The notes below the pieces were generated by a model. It worked only from the letters and a program-made list of their open reading frames with translations, had not been told where the DNA came from and ran no database searches. Of a stretch of 64,000 nucleotides of DNA, positions 31,155-41,967 are shown piece after piece. Positions within the stretch are counted from its first letter, which is position 1. The number at the start of each line of letters is the position of its first letter. The DNA lies in assembly GCA_951394045.1 (NCBI GenBank), contig OX595993.1, positions 1,922,001 to 1,986,000 of the forward strand, written 5' to 3'. The stretch comes from Nitzschia sp. DOCU1 (Eukaryota > Bacillariophyta > Bacillariophyceae > Bacillariales > Bacillariaceae). The translations under genes and the position numbers were made by a program.

Positions 31155-32132
31155 CTACGTTGGGTACTGCTCTTCGATCTCTGAGATAGATTTCATCATG
31201 CCCCTGGCACCGTCAATGAACAAATTATGGGCAACGCAGCAGAGTACTGTGAAGCCCCTCTCCCGCCAATACGAATAGTCTTGGGGTGACAATGCCAGCA
31301 TCCCTGCTGCCTTTCCAGCGCTGGTGATTTGTTTCCCAGCCCCCTCTATCAATTCCAGCACCTTAGGATGTCGAATCTGACCGTGAAGTCCCAAGTTTGC
31401 ACTCAAGTCGGTTGGCGCCACAAAGACAAAATCCAATTCTTCCACTTCCAACATTTCACCCAAGAGAGACAGGCCCTTTGGAGACTCCACGACGATCCCG
31501 ACGATAGAATTCCGATTGCTGTCCTCTACCTTCTCTGCTAGCGTCTGGTCAATGCCCCAATTATTCCACCGTTCTCCAGCAAGCCCCCTTTTACCGACAG
31601 GCGGAAATTTAACAGCTTCGACAATGCGCTCCACATCATGTCGACTTTCGCATTGCGGCAGCAAAATCCCTTGCGCTCCAGCTACCAAATACTTTTGAGC
31701 ATGACCTATGATGTTCTGGTAGCCGTATCCTATACGGACCAACGTGGGCATGCCTCGTCGTTCAGCAGCTAGAATAAGCCGTGCCATGTCGCTGGGAGAG
31801 GCCGATGAATGCTCGGCATCAGCCCATAAAAAATCATACCCCATCAAGCCCAAGATTTCCACGTGGTCGGTATCTTGGTAGAGTCCAGACACAACCCCCA
31901 CCGTCGGCAAGCCATTCTGAATTCGGTACTTGAGGGAATGCTGGCGGCGTAGCAAATTGGTGTCTAGATCTTGTGATCCAGAAGATTCCTCCGGGGAGCT
32001 GCTTACGAATCTTTGGGTTGATGTTGCGCGTGGTCGATGATACCCAGTCCGAAATACAAGTCCCGTGGCGGGCCTGACGAAGCGGCAAGAGGATGCAATA
32101 GCGAGAAACAAAATCATCGCAATCATTCCCAT
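31155..32132 (-). CDS. HpcH/HpaI-family class II aldolase, probably organelle-targeted
   Basis: 325 residues from the ATG at 32132. Residues 1-23 form a hydrophobic leader (MIAMILFLAIASSC) followed by a basic Ser/Thr-rich stretch, as in a secretory or plastid-directed presequence. The barrel from residue 60 matches 2,4-dihydroxyhept-2-ene-1,7-dioate (HpaI) and related 2-keto-3-deoxy-acid aldolases: His108 (WADAEHSSA), Arg133 (PTLVRIGYG), GAQGILLPQCES, the likely metal ligands Glu216 (GIVVESPKG) and Asp242 (VAPTDLSANLG). These enzymes cleave 2-keto-4-hydroxy acids to pyruvate and an aldehyde with a divalent metal. The true substrate is unknown. It is convergent with fusion copy 4 (292 bp). Confidence 0.85.
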   Translation of the reverse strand: MGMIAMILFLAIASSCRFVRPATGLVFRTGYHRPRATSTQRFVSSSPEESSGSQDLDTNLLRRQHSLKYRIQNGLPTVGVVSGLYQDTDHVEILGLMGYDFLWADAEHSSASPSDMARLILAAERRGMPTLVRIGYGYQNIIGHAQKYLVAGAQGILLPQCESRHDVERIVEAVKFPPVGKRGLAGERWNNWGIDQTLAEKVEDSNRNSIVGIVVESPKGLSLLGEMLEVEELDFVFVAPTDLSANLGLHGQIRHPKVLELIEGAGKQITSAGKAAGMLALSPQDYSYWRERGFTVLCCVAHNLFIDGARGMMKSISEIEEQYPT

Positions 32133-32896
32133 GTACGTCAAAGTTCCTTTAGCCGCTTGCGGGGTTGCCTAGCGTTGCCATATATTATATTGATAGAATA
32201 GAAGCATTGACGACAAGACCGACGGCACCGCATGGTGTGACAAAGCCATGGAAGATCCAAAAAAATCATCAAAGATACGGTAGCATTTCATGGGTACTTA
32301 TCATACCTATGTCCAAGAATACATCTCTTGTCTCGTCCTCCCCCGTCCGCCGGGGAAATAAAAATTGGGGTGAAAAAGGGCGGGGGCTTTATATCCCATT
32401 TGATTCCCCGACAGAACCACGCCGAACATTGAGGCTTATCGATGATATTTATAAATGTCGCAGTATTTAGACAATTCCACGTGTGTCGGCTATCGAACAG
32501 GAACGAACACTATAGTATGCCCTTCGCGGAACTATTAAGCTCAAGCAGAGGGCTATTCAGATTACTCGTAAAAGCAATACCTTAAATAATGTCAGTCTTG
32601 GGGTTTAATCGTCGGCTAAATGCTAATTCGACATAATGACCACCAAGATCGACAGGCATATTATTTCGGGAAACTAAAGCCCGATTTTTGGAAAGAACCT
32701 CGCAGTCGAGCAACATCGTGGTGCTGGTGCCGTTCTCAATGCGCTTGCAGCAAGGAAGGGCGCAGCAACGGGTAGGAAACAAGTTCACAACTCTACGGTA
32801 GTGGAAAACCGTGTTTGACTACTTGGGAAGCGTTGAAAGAGTTGATGACAATTACATCATTGACTAGCATTTAGAATACAGCGACAATATCGAATC
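32133..32896. other. divergent intergenic region
   Basis: Between the aldolase (minus) and the small unknown gene (plus). No coding or RNA feature was recognised. Confidence 0.5.
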
Positions 32897-33388
32897 ATGA
32901 ACCATTGGAGCACCAGCCCGATTGGGCAGACTAATGAAGTTGCGAGGCAAGCAACACCAAAAGACGACATTAGCCCTAGCGATTGCATACAAAGCACCAA
33001 GGACGTGAAGCAAAAGTTCTTCGGGGAGGATCTGCAGAAGATTAGACGGTCAAACCATTCATCACATCAACAGCATCGTCAGGATGCCATGGATGATGAC
33101 GAGCACGATGGAATTATCAAGGGGCTTCTCTATCCGGGATTAGAGGACTCGGCTGTGGACTGCGACTTTTTTGATGAGGATTATGAAGTGGCGATAGACG
33201 CTGTACGATCGAGCAGTGTAGCTGCCACAACGGGGAATTCTGACGCTACGGATAATCACGCATTACATCGGCGGTCGTTTGATGCCTTCGGAGACCTGGA
33301 AGAAGAGGAGGATTCCTATCTTGCGAGTTATTACGCGTCCATGGGGAGACCGTATTCGGATTTGAGCCACCAAAAGCTTCGGCGGTAA
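32897..33388 (+). CDS. small hypothetical acidic protein
   Basis: 163 residues with an ATG at 32897. No family is recognised. The N-terminal third is polar with a basic helix (VKQKFFGEDLQKIRRS) and a His/Gln-rich stretch. The middle is strongly acidic (DDDEHDGIIKGLLYPGLEDS). A C-terminal acidic stretch precedes Tyr/Ser-rich SYLASYYASMGRPYSDL. There is no leader or membrane span. Composition and an isolated position with normal flanks make it likely real but unproven. Confidence 0.5.
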   Translation: MNHWSTSPIGQTNEVARQATPKDDISPSDCIQSTKDVKQKFFGEDLQKIRRSNHSSHQQHRQDAMDDDEHDGIIKGLLYPGLEDSAVDCDFFDEDYEVAIDAVRSSSVAATTGNSDATDNHALHRRSFDAFGDLEEEEDSYLASYYASMGRPYSDLSHQKLRR

Positions 33389-33792
33389 CGAGGGGTTAGC
33401 TCTAGTATAGAAACGTCCTTCTATAAACAAAGCGCTGAAACATTTACTTTGTTTGCTATTACCCACGAGAGTTCAAATACTCCAAAGCCTCACTGCTTTC
33501 CTCGTCTTGGGGGCTCGCTCTATATTGTATGGATAGCCAAAAGCATTGCTGAATGCTTGTTAAAGTGTCACATTGTTTATTTGGTGAGAAGCTCGGGACG
33601 TCAAGAATCTATCGCCGAGGTCTACTAGTTTTGGCTCGTTGAGTCCTTATCGATGATTGACAGCTACGGGTGAGCATCATGGATGATTGACATGGCAAGA
33701 GCCGGAGATTCGTGTGAAGCCTAGTAGCTCATCTGGACTTTACTGTAGACTTCCTGACTGATTGAGACGACCTGGTTGTTACCTAGTATGAT
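33389..33792. other. intergenic between convergent genes
   Basis: No gene or repeat was recognised. Confidence 0.5.
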
Positions 33793-34724
33793 TTATCGGG
33801 CTTCATTACTAATGCCATCCTGCTTACCTTCCTTCTGACGCGATGCTTCCAGTGCGTCGGCAAACGCATTCTCTAGCTCGGGCCGCTCCTTCAACAAGTC
33901 TCGCATTTGCGCTTGCACGCTCAAATACCCTCGATTTCGGTGCCAATTTGTATAGTAGGGCTGCCACTTGGGCGGTGGACGGGCAAACTTGGGCAACCGC
34001 TCAAACTTGTCAGGCTTGAGCAGGGCCCGCAATGCCAGACGATTGTAATGCACCGTCGTGACCTCACCTCCCGCTTCTTCCACTGCCCGAATTGCCGCCT
34101 CACTAGCTCTACTAATTTCAATCTGAATGGGTGTCGTCAAACGTTCCTTGCCATCTGCCAGCAGCTTAATTCCATGCTTGATGGAACTCGACGTGGCAAC
34201 TCCAGCTGTCACTAGGTCTTTCATCGTCAGCACTTTTCCCTCTGAGACTTGAGGCAATCGTCCCATGTCAATAAAATCCTGTAGAGTCCCGACATTCACG
34301 CCCAACATGTCGGTCTTGTGTGGCTTGTTCGTAAAGCCCCGTTTCGGCACGAGCTTGTAGAATTTGGTCTGACCACCTTCGAATCCAATCGAGATACTAC
34401 CTCCCGCGCGAGCCTTTTGTCCTTTGTGCCCACGACCTGACGTCTTGCCTTTTGAACTACCAATACCTCGTCCTATTCGGCGTTTCTGATAACATTTCAA
34501 AAGCAATAACGTCACAGCAATATTGTTGAGAGAAAGTTGTGAACGAAATGTCGCACGGATCTACAGATCTGTAGAGTACGCACCTTTTTCACAGCACCAG
34601 GATTGTCTTGAAGCATATTCAACTTGAGAACTTGTATGATCTCGGGCGAGGCTGTGGCAGCATTTGTTGAAAGCGACCGAACGCTGCAGGAGGAAGAAAA
34701 GCTTCGGCAAAGCGACGATAACAT
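33793..34724 (-). CDS. mitochondrial ribosomal protein uL15 (L15)
   Basis: Exons 34584-34724 and 33793-34485 (98-nt intron, GTGCGT...TCAG, phase 0) give 277 residues. A Ser/Arg-rich presequence (MLSSLCRSFSSSCSVRSLST) suits mitochondria. The L15 signature follows, with RRIGRGIGSSKGKTSGRGHK and GQKARAGGSISIGFEGGQTK, then LVPKRGFTN and the C-terminal L15 fold (QIEISRASEAAIRAVEEAGG). The C-terminal extension of about 60 residues (LPKFARPPPKWQPYYTNW onward) is the kind seen in mitochondrial L15. uL15 is a late-assembly protein of the large subunit. The intron cuts just before the conserved Gly/Arg-rich loop. Confidence 0.9.
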
Positions 34725-35671
34725 CTTGAATTATCCTTGAGCAATGGCGTTGGGCAGCAGATAAATCAGTCAACAAACGATGCGCTGGTTAGAATTTTTG
34801 GAATTGGTCATACGGCAGGCAGCAAGAGTCTCTAGCCGAATGGTCAAACGGAGGGCGATCAAATGAAACAATGGCTACTCTACTAGAGCATCCCGTGCGC
34901 CGTCATCGTGGTTATCGGCTTGCATCTCGTCATCGTCGCGAATTTTTCACGGTGGAGATTTTCCCACGGCAAAAGACGACGACGACGGGCAGACAGCTCC
35001 ATCAATAGAGTCCAATCGGTCGGAAATCGACATGGTCGACTAAATCCGAGTGTAGCTCCAGCGCTGGTCGGTTATGGATATCGTAGCTTTTGGCTTCTGC
35101 CGGGGCAGCTACCAGCTATCTGTACCGCACTTTTACTACTCTGTCAACAGTGCGGATCATCTGCCTCTAGAAAAGGTAGACAACTCAGAAGCACACAAGC
35201 TATTGGATGTAAAGACGACCGCCTGCAGACAGCTCCATTCTTATCATGTCGGTCGATATTCGACATGGTCGACTACAGCGTATGTTAGTAACGCGATGCA
35301 ATTGTCGATTCCAACGAGCGGTCGCCTCGATAGCTCTTGACCGCCATATTTGACATGAAAACTACTCAAGCTAATAGTAGATAGAATGCTATTTTTGACT
35401 TTCGGCCAGATTAAAATCTTCTAGCGTGATTCTTGACCGCGACGAGGAGAACTGCCAATACCGGCGGGGGGTCGTCCTCCGCTGCTTTCCACACGTGTCG
35501 TTGTAGACTTCCAGGGCATCGATATTCCCTTACTGGCCCAAGCATTACATGGTGTATGGAATGTAGAAATATAGATATTATAGGAATAGAATTACGCAAT
35601 ACACAATACACGCTCCAGCAAATAGAATTGGTTGGAAATGGCGGTCTCGTCGCCGCGCCAGAAATACGCCT
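34725..35671. other. intergenic region with a diverged 50-bp direct repeat
   Basis: CAGACAGCTCCAT ... TCGACATGGTCGACTA occurs at about 34990-35042 and again at about 35226-35275, an offset of about 236 bp. No gene is recognised. Open frames here are short and unrelated to known families. Confidence 0.4.
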
Positions 35672-37192
35672 TTATGCCTTTTTGCCCGTTGTAGTAGTAG
35701 CCGCCTCCAAGCTTTGACAATACTTTGTCAAAATTGAAGCCGTGTAGGTAATTTGATCATCCGTCATTTGGTTGATATTGGGAAGATATATGAGGTTGTT
35801 GTTGATATCCTTGGAAACGAGCTTGCTTGTCTTTTCATCAAATTCCCAGGTCGTGTTGATGAGTGTCACGACAAAATGATCATTCAGGAATTCACAAAGC
35901 TCCATACGATCGCCCTTGGGACTGACGACCCATGTAAATTCTGAAATGCCTTGATTATCCTTGTGGCGTTGCAGCACTTCCTTAGTATACCAGGGGAACA
36001 AACCACTATGGTATTGCTGAGGAATGCTCTTTAGGAGCAGATCGCGGCCTTGCAATTCTCGTTGTTGGATGCGAGTGTAATGCACTTTCTTGGTGGTCAT
36101 ACCGTGCATAATGGATTGTAATTGATAGACCGTGGGTTTTCGCAAAAAGCCCGATTCAGCATGCTGAAAGGGCGTAATGGCCTTGGCCGTGCGGACCTTG
36201 AGGCTGAGCGCGTACCACTTGATGAAATCTCCCCGTTCGCTAATCCAAACGTAGGCAACGAGACCCAACAGATTGTTCATACCAAACGTATTCTTGGCAA
36301 TCATCAAGTGGATCAACTGGTTGAAACACGACGTTAATCGGGCCTTCCAAGTGTCCATGGGTAGCGACTCGTGATACGACAGGCACTTTTGGTAAAAGTG
36401 GTTGCCAAAGTGAGTATTTCGAAAGTATCCAAGACCACCTCCAAAGCACTGGGGCGTCTTATCGAGACCGCCGCTGTACATGACAATGTCGGCACGAGCA
36501 TCGCCCTTGTACTTGCCGTACAAACTGCCCGACTGCACGCAGTCCTCCAGAACTGGAATCGAGTACTTGTTTCCGAGTTGAAAGAGCTTGTCCTGCACGA
36601 ACGGCAGTCCAAACAAGTGCTGGCACAAAATCAGGTCGCACGTGGCGATTTCCTTTTCATCGATCGAATCTTGATCCAACGTCCAGTCGTCTTCTTTGAG
36701 GTCAATTTCATAGAATTCAATGGTGCACTTCATACTCTTCTCCATGCCCTTGAGCAATCGGTAGAACGACCCAAAGTGTACTGCCGGTAGCGCCATTTTA
36801 ATCTTGGACTGCCCCGTGCGCTCCTGAGCTTCTTCCAGCAAGATCCGAACAATGTAATAGAAAATGCTTCGGCACGAGTGCGTCACAATCACCTGCTTCT
36901 CCGACTCGGGCAACGCTTTGACGTTGTCATTCGACAAGAATTGCGTCAAAAAGGTCTCCTTGACTTCCTGCTCCGATGCATCGCGGTTCGGGGTGGTGTA
37001 TCCTGGCAACTTGGCCCGGAAAAGGAACCAAAAGTGGGTCGCCAGGGCCTCGCTAAAATCCGTGTAGACGCCATAGGCGTTGACTTTGCGAGTATTCAAC
37101 AGCGAGATGAAAAACTTTTTGTGGAAGGTAAACAACCACAAAATAACAATCGAGAAGGAAGCCACGGCTCCCACTAGCCCTCCAGTATTCAT
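35672..37192 (-). CDS. DegT/DnrJ/EryC1-like PLP-dependent protein with N-terminal membrane anchor
   Basis: 506 residues from the ATG at 37192. An upstream in-frame start at 37318 would add 42 residues that look untranslated. Residues 5-22 are a membrane span (GLVGAVASFSIVILWLF). The remainder resembles sugar aminotransferases of the DegT/StrS type: IPVLEDCVQSGSLYGKY with Asp217 as the pyridine-nitrogen partner, and MYSGGLDKTPQCFGGGLGY with Lys245 in the Schiff-base position before the Gly-rich strand. The family transaminates or dehydrates nucleotide-linked keto sugars. The long C-terminal half (LKVRTAKAITPFQHAESGF onward) is less conserved. A membrane-anchored form suggests action at the ER or Golgi, which is inference. 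Confidence 0.72.
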   Translation of the reverse strand: MNTGGLVGAVASFSIVILWLFTFHKKFFISLLNTRKVNAYGVYTDFSEALATHFWFLFRAKLPGYTTPNRDASEQEVKETFLTQFLSNDNVKALPESEKQVIVTHSCRSIFYYIVRILLEEAQERTGQSKIKMALPAVHFGSFYRLLKGMEKSMKCTIEFYEIDLKEDDWTLDQDSIDEKEIATCDLILCQHLFGLPFVQDKLFQLGNKYSIPVLEDCVQSGSLYGKYKGDARADIVMYSGGLDKTPQCFGGGLGYFRNTHFGNHFYQKCLSYHESLPMDTWKARLTSCFNQLIHLMIAKNTFGMNNLLGLVAYVWISERGDFIKWYALSLKVRTAKAITPFQHAESGFLRKPTVYQLQSIMHGMTTKKVHYTRIQQRELQGRDLLLKSIPQQYHSGLFPWYTKEVLQRHKDNQGISEFTWVVSPKGDRMELCEFLNDHFVVTLINTTWEFDEKTSKLVSKDINNNLIYLPNINQMTDDQITYTASILTKYCQSLEAATTTTGKKA

Positions 37193-37707
37193 GGTGCTGA
37201 TAGTGTTGCTTGGGTGGAACAACACCAAAACTCTTAGTTTTTGTGATGAATGACGGATGAGAACAAGGCAGAGTGAAGTCGGAGGCCCAGTGGTGGCAAC
37301 GGTTTGAAATTTCGGCATGGTGCGAGCGGGCAGTGCTCCAATGCGGCATTCGGATCAGTCGTATATGTACAGTTTGTACCGAGGTCCACGGCCAGTCACG
37401 CGGCGCGCACTCCTTTGCCGGCGATTGGCGGGAGCTTCCGAATCAAAAGCTCATAACCTGACAAGTTCGATCCAACCGACCTCGTCAAGTAATATTAGCC
37501 TTGGGAGGAACCCCCACCCAACTGGCTATGATTCGTTTGTTGTCAAATCTTTCCTAGTAGAGAGCTAGCTTGAACTAGAGCTGTAGTAAAGCAAAGCTAG
37601 CCAAAGTTCATGAGTTCAGATGCCGGATAATAATGTTCCAATTGGCTTATTCATAGTACTGCCGCGATTCACAAGTATATCATGATGAGGACCATTCTTT
37701 CTTCTCT
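37193..37707. other. intergenic, nothing recognised
   Basis: 5' flank of the DegT-like gene and 3' flank of the flavoprotein gene. Both lie on the minus strand. Confidence 0.5.
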
Positions 37708-39383
37708 TCACGGGGACCCTTCCATCATTTTCTGGCGAGACTTAACAACGTCTTCTTTCAAAGGCTCTGCACTGGTTTTGGCCTTAACTGCTGTCTCGTC
37801 TTCCTGATGGTGGTGGTGGGCTGCTGTCGCAGCTTGCTCTCCTGCAATGCGCCCAAAGGCGATACAGTCTAACGTGGCGCAACTTCCCAATCGATCTCCG
37901 CCATGAATTCCCCCGGCTACTTCACCGGCGGCATACAGGCCTTTGATGGGTTTGCCATCCAGATTCAGGACTTGCGCATGTTCATTGATATGGAGTCCAC
38001 CCATGCAATGATGCACCTTGGGCCAAAGACGAGTGGCGTAAAAGGGAGGCTGCAAAATTCCTGTCAAATCGTCACGGAAGGGCTTGCCAAATTCATCTTT
38101 TCCATTTTCGACGCCGACATTGTAAGCATGAATCGTTTCGGTTAGCAATTTCATGTCCATCTTGTACTCGTTCGCAAGCTCTTCAATCGAGCCGAACGAC
38201 TTGACGGCAGGCCGGAGCTCGTCCAGCTCCTTCTTTAGACTATGCTGGGCTCCATTGCTATCCACAATGCAAACCACGGGATGGCCCATTTTCAAAATGG
38301 CCATGGATCGCTCGTATCGATTCCCGAGCTCATTGACAAATCGTTTCGATGTTTCAGGGTCCACAATGATTCCATACGGAAAACCTGCTCCGAGACAAAA
38401 GAAGGGAGCCTTTCCGAATCCATGCTCATCCGGCGATGTCCATGGACCCAACTGAATCCGACTCAGCTGTACTGGCATGGCACCAATACGAAGGGCTTCC
38501 CTCAAAACTTCGGCGGTAGCACCGGGTTGGTTGGTGGTCATGACGTTCTCATCAAAGGAAGGATTCTGAATTTTACGAAAAGGCACGTCGGCACTGAAAC
38601 CGCCAGATGCTGCCACCACGCCCTTGCTACAGTAAATGATCTTTTGTTGGCCACTCTTGTTGTCCACTACCTCCACGCCCTTGACATGATTATCCTCAAC
38701 GATAAACTTTTCGAACTCGGTGTGAAGAAGAAGTTCCACATTGGGTCGGTCTTTCACCACTTTGAGCATTGGATGGATAATGTCATTTCCCGATGCGTTC
38801 AATGTACTACGAGGGCAAGGAAACAATGGTTTAGAGCCATGGTTCGATTGCAAACGACCAACTCATTCTTCAAATCCTTGGTACTGTACCTCAACGTTCT
38901 GGGAACCGAATGCCCCCCGAGCTGCGTCACTCGATCTCTGTACTGAATGCCCAGATCATGTTCCGTCCATTCCACGATATCATTGCTATCCTCAATCATC
39001 TTGCGAATGAGATTCGGATGGTTCAGATCGACCCCCGCCTTGATCATATCACTCATCATGAGTTCCACGCTATCTTCAATGCCTGCCAGTGCCTGTGCCT
39101 TGGACCCCACAGCGGCAATTTGACCTGCATTCATCACCGAGTTTCCACCCGGGGCGGGCATCTTTTCTAGAATGAGAACCTTGCCATTTTCAGGCAACAA
39201 CTTGTTAGATGCTTCAATGGCTGCACTCAGGCCGGCAAATCCTGATCCAATGACAGCGACGTCACAGAATTTGATGTCTCTATTTAACAACGGCATTATG
39301 GTGTTGGACGAACGTTGTCGCACTGGACGGTTTGCGTTTTTTGCCAGCAAGAAGAATATAAACTGTGATAGAGGCATTACCAT
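37708..39383 (-). CDS. fumarate reductase flavoprotein (Osm1 / flavocytochrome c type)
   Basis: Exons 38890-39383 and 37708-38806 (83-nt intron, GTACAG...CGTAG) give 530 residues. The start is the first ATG (39383). ATGs at 39377 and 39296 are alternatives, the last giving a protein without the hydrophobic N-terminal piece LSQFIFFLLA. The FAD-binding motif is VIGSGFAGLSAAIEA. Substrate and catalytic segments include GGNSVMNAGQIAAVGSK, GGHSVPRTLS (formed at the splice junction), HHCMGGLHIN and GEVAGGIHGGDRLGSCATLD. Such enzymes reduce fumarate to succinate with flavin, without heme, in the cytosol or mitochondria, and re-oxidise reduced flavins under low oxygen. A His-rich patch (AAHHHHQED) and a Lys-rich tail close the protein. 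Confidence 0.88.
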
Positions 39384-40080
39384 TGTTTGTTGTGTGCTTG
39401 GATTACTGTTCGCAAACGTAGGTTGTTGTGAGCTGGTAGCCCTCGTCTGGACCAACCACCCCGGAAGGCGGTGTCATCAGTCGTCTCTTTTGAGTTCTCA
39501 TGGTCTCCAAAAAATGAGACTACCCGCCTGGCAAGGTGTCTTCCAAGCGGGCGACTCTTTCGCTATAGTACAAGCTGGCAACGCATGGGCATCATCATGT
39601 GATGGTTTGGGTCTGATAATGGGGGCACCGTTGTCACCTCGTCGCTTTGAGATGAGAGTGATCGAGAAGTCGGGTGATCGTCTCGGAATAATGACGACGT
39701 AGCAGCATTGACATTCTATTGTTGTGGTGTCGAGATCTTATTTGCCATTCATTTGTATGACGGAGTCATTCTAGTCAAACAATGGTACGTTGATTCTTAC
39801 ATACAGTTAGTATCTTATAGTTTGCTTTCGTAACCATGGTACGTACTTTGGTGTGAGATTTGATCGCGCGCCAGCATGTCGTACCGCTTCTGGGGCATAA
39901 TCAAGATTTTAAACAGCTGGTCTTGCAGTCGCCGAGCAACGATTGACCTGCCTTCCCGCGGCAGGAGTGAAAGCCATTTTACAGCAGCACCTTGACAACC
40001 TTCTACAACAGTAGCTTCTCGTTGCATTTTACTAACACTCATTACCGTCTCTGCAAAAGAAAAATTGATCGAAAACAACA
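39384..40080. other. divergent intergenic region
   Basis: Between the fumarate reductase (minus) and TLC gene 1 (plus). No extra gene was seen. The 35 bp before the TLC ATG are similar to those before TLC gene 2. Confidence 0.5.
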
Positions 40081-41204
40081 ATGACTACTAACAAAATGGA
40101 GCTGGGCGTCCAGTTATTTCACGGGCTATGGCACGAATTTTCGGCGTCCGTCTTTGGTACCCCGAGTCGTGGGTTGACGTCGATACAATGCGGAGCTGTT
40201 GCTGGGGGCGATGATTCCTCGGTAACAGCCTTTTATTTGAATCCCTTTGCGGAAGGGGAATGTGCGGGGGTCGACTTTGTCGGTAAGAATTATCACATTT
40301 GAATCAAGAAAGCCCTCATAATGAAATGTCATCTCATTGCACCACCCATCAGTCATTGCCTATCTTGCCGTCATTGTTCATGCCGTTTCTTGGTGGCCGC
40401 GGTGGCTCCTGTGGGAACCTCTAGCGAATTCCCGAATGCAGGGTCATAAGGGCTGGGATGCTTCGGAGTGTCAGAAATTCAGTCAGACTGCCACGTCCCT
40501 GCTTTTCTTTTGCTCGTCGGCGTTTTTCGTATCCAAGATTTTGTTGCCCAAGGAATGGCTGTTCTCTAGAGAAGCCTGGATTCCTTTACAAATGCTCGTG
40601 GACGCAGATTTCAAATTCTATTACTTGCTGTATATTGCAAGATTCTTGTCGGATCTGGTTTCGGTTTTCTATGAAGATCGAAAGCGAGTACGTACCTGGT
40701 TCAAATCGTTTAATGGACGGAGCTGGGCTGGTCACTCACGAATCTTCTTCTTGTTGCTGCTCCTGCTACTTTTTTCAGGAGGCATTTATTGCATCATTTG
40801 TTCACCACATTGTGACGATCGGCCTTGTCTATGGATCGGCAGCATGTGGATACATTGGATACGGGGGCATTATCATGTTTTTCTTTGACTGGGCAGATAT
40901 TCCCTTACTGGCAGCCAAGCTATTCAAATATCTATCCAAAGATCCCCAAGATCTCTTTCAGTTTTGTGCCAATCGACTGTTTGAAGCATTTGCTGTTTGC
41001 TTTTTCTTGACAAGAAATCTGTGCTACAATTATATCGTCTATGTGGTCATTGCTGATCCGAACACTGTGAATCGACCGGTTCAGGCCTTATTGCTCGTGC
41101 TGGTAGTGCTTCAGACGTACTGGCTGTACTTGATTATCATGGCGGTGGTGCGTCAACAAAAGAGTGGCGGAAATGTAGAGGATGTGCGTGAAAAGAATGA
41201 ATAG
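40081..41204 (+). CDS. TLC-domain protein 1 (ceramide-synthase-like)
   Basis: Exons 40081-40282, 40353-40687 and 40779-41204 give 320 residues. The introns are 70 and 91 nt (GTAAGA...TCAG and GTACGT...TCAG). Several membrane spans are visible. The Lag1-type core reads FYYLLYIARFLSDLV, then across the second junction EAFIASFVHHIVTIGLVYGS with the paired His, then IIMFFFDWADIPLLAAKLFK in place of the usual HDxSD region. Ceramide synthases of the ER acylate sphingoid bases. The Asp residues are kept, but the His of HDxSD is replaced, so the activity is uncertain and another TLC role is possible. The C-terminus (SGGNVEDVREKNE) recurs beyond the assembly gap. Confidence 0.82.
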
Positions 41205-41967
41205 GTTGGTGTGTTTCGCTCGGTGTTGCGGCGTCTGGAAGACAATGCAGAGTTTTGTGTCCTTGTGGTGGAGAAGTATATTGACACGGAACATTATAAA
41301 TTTATATCTTCTACAGAAATGCTTTCCAAGGATGTTGTGTACTATTGTGCGAGCGGCGTGTGCTTGGCCGATGACGATATCGGCAACCTCGATTAAAATT
41401 CTTGGTTGGCCCGTTTGTACTGTAGACTCTTCAGTCATAATTTTTTGTGGCACTACTTGGCGGCATGTCTTCGCCGAGGCTCGAATACAAGAAATCTTCT
41501 GGGGGCTTGGATTCGACCCTTTCTTTGTTCAACTACCGGTACTAATAGGATCGGCTACTTTCAACTCAAGGTCTAGCTAGCGAGCGCGCCTCCTCCCCTC
41601 TCTCTATTCACCTCTCGCCGTCGATGAACAATCAAATGAATCCTCCTCCGGGTTTCCATACCTCTTTCTTGGCAACGGTTGACCAACGGTCGCTGTGCGC
41701 CAGAGGTCGAAGATTAGCTGCATCATTGGACCGCAACATATGATAGGCCTCCAGCCTTTTTCGTGTTTGGGTGTGCTTGGGATTGGACTTCGCCTTCCAT
41801 CGAACTCTCGCAAAAGAAATTGTGGAGGAACGATATGCACTTTCCATGCCGGTAGTAGCGCAAAACACAATCTGCAGACGTCGTTTGATACTACTTTCAC
41901 TTTCTCGTTAGTTTCACCCTTACACTCCTTGCCGTCTCTGCAACATAGGAATTGATCGCAAACGACC
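41205..41967. repeat. spacer between TLC genes, first half duplicated at 47735
   Basis: 41205-41580 is homologous to 47735-48060 (shared CGGCAACCTCGA, GAATACAAGAA and CTTCTGGG). The last 90 bp resemble the 5' flank of TLC gene 1. No separate gene was seen. Confidence 0.65.
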
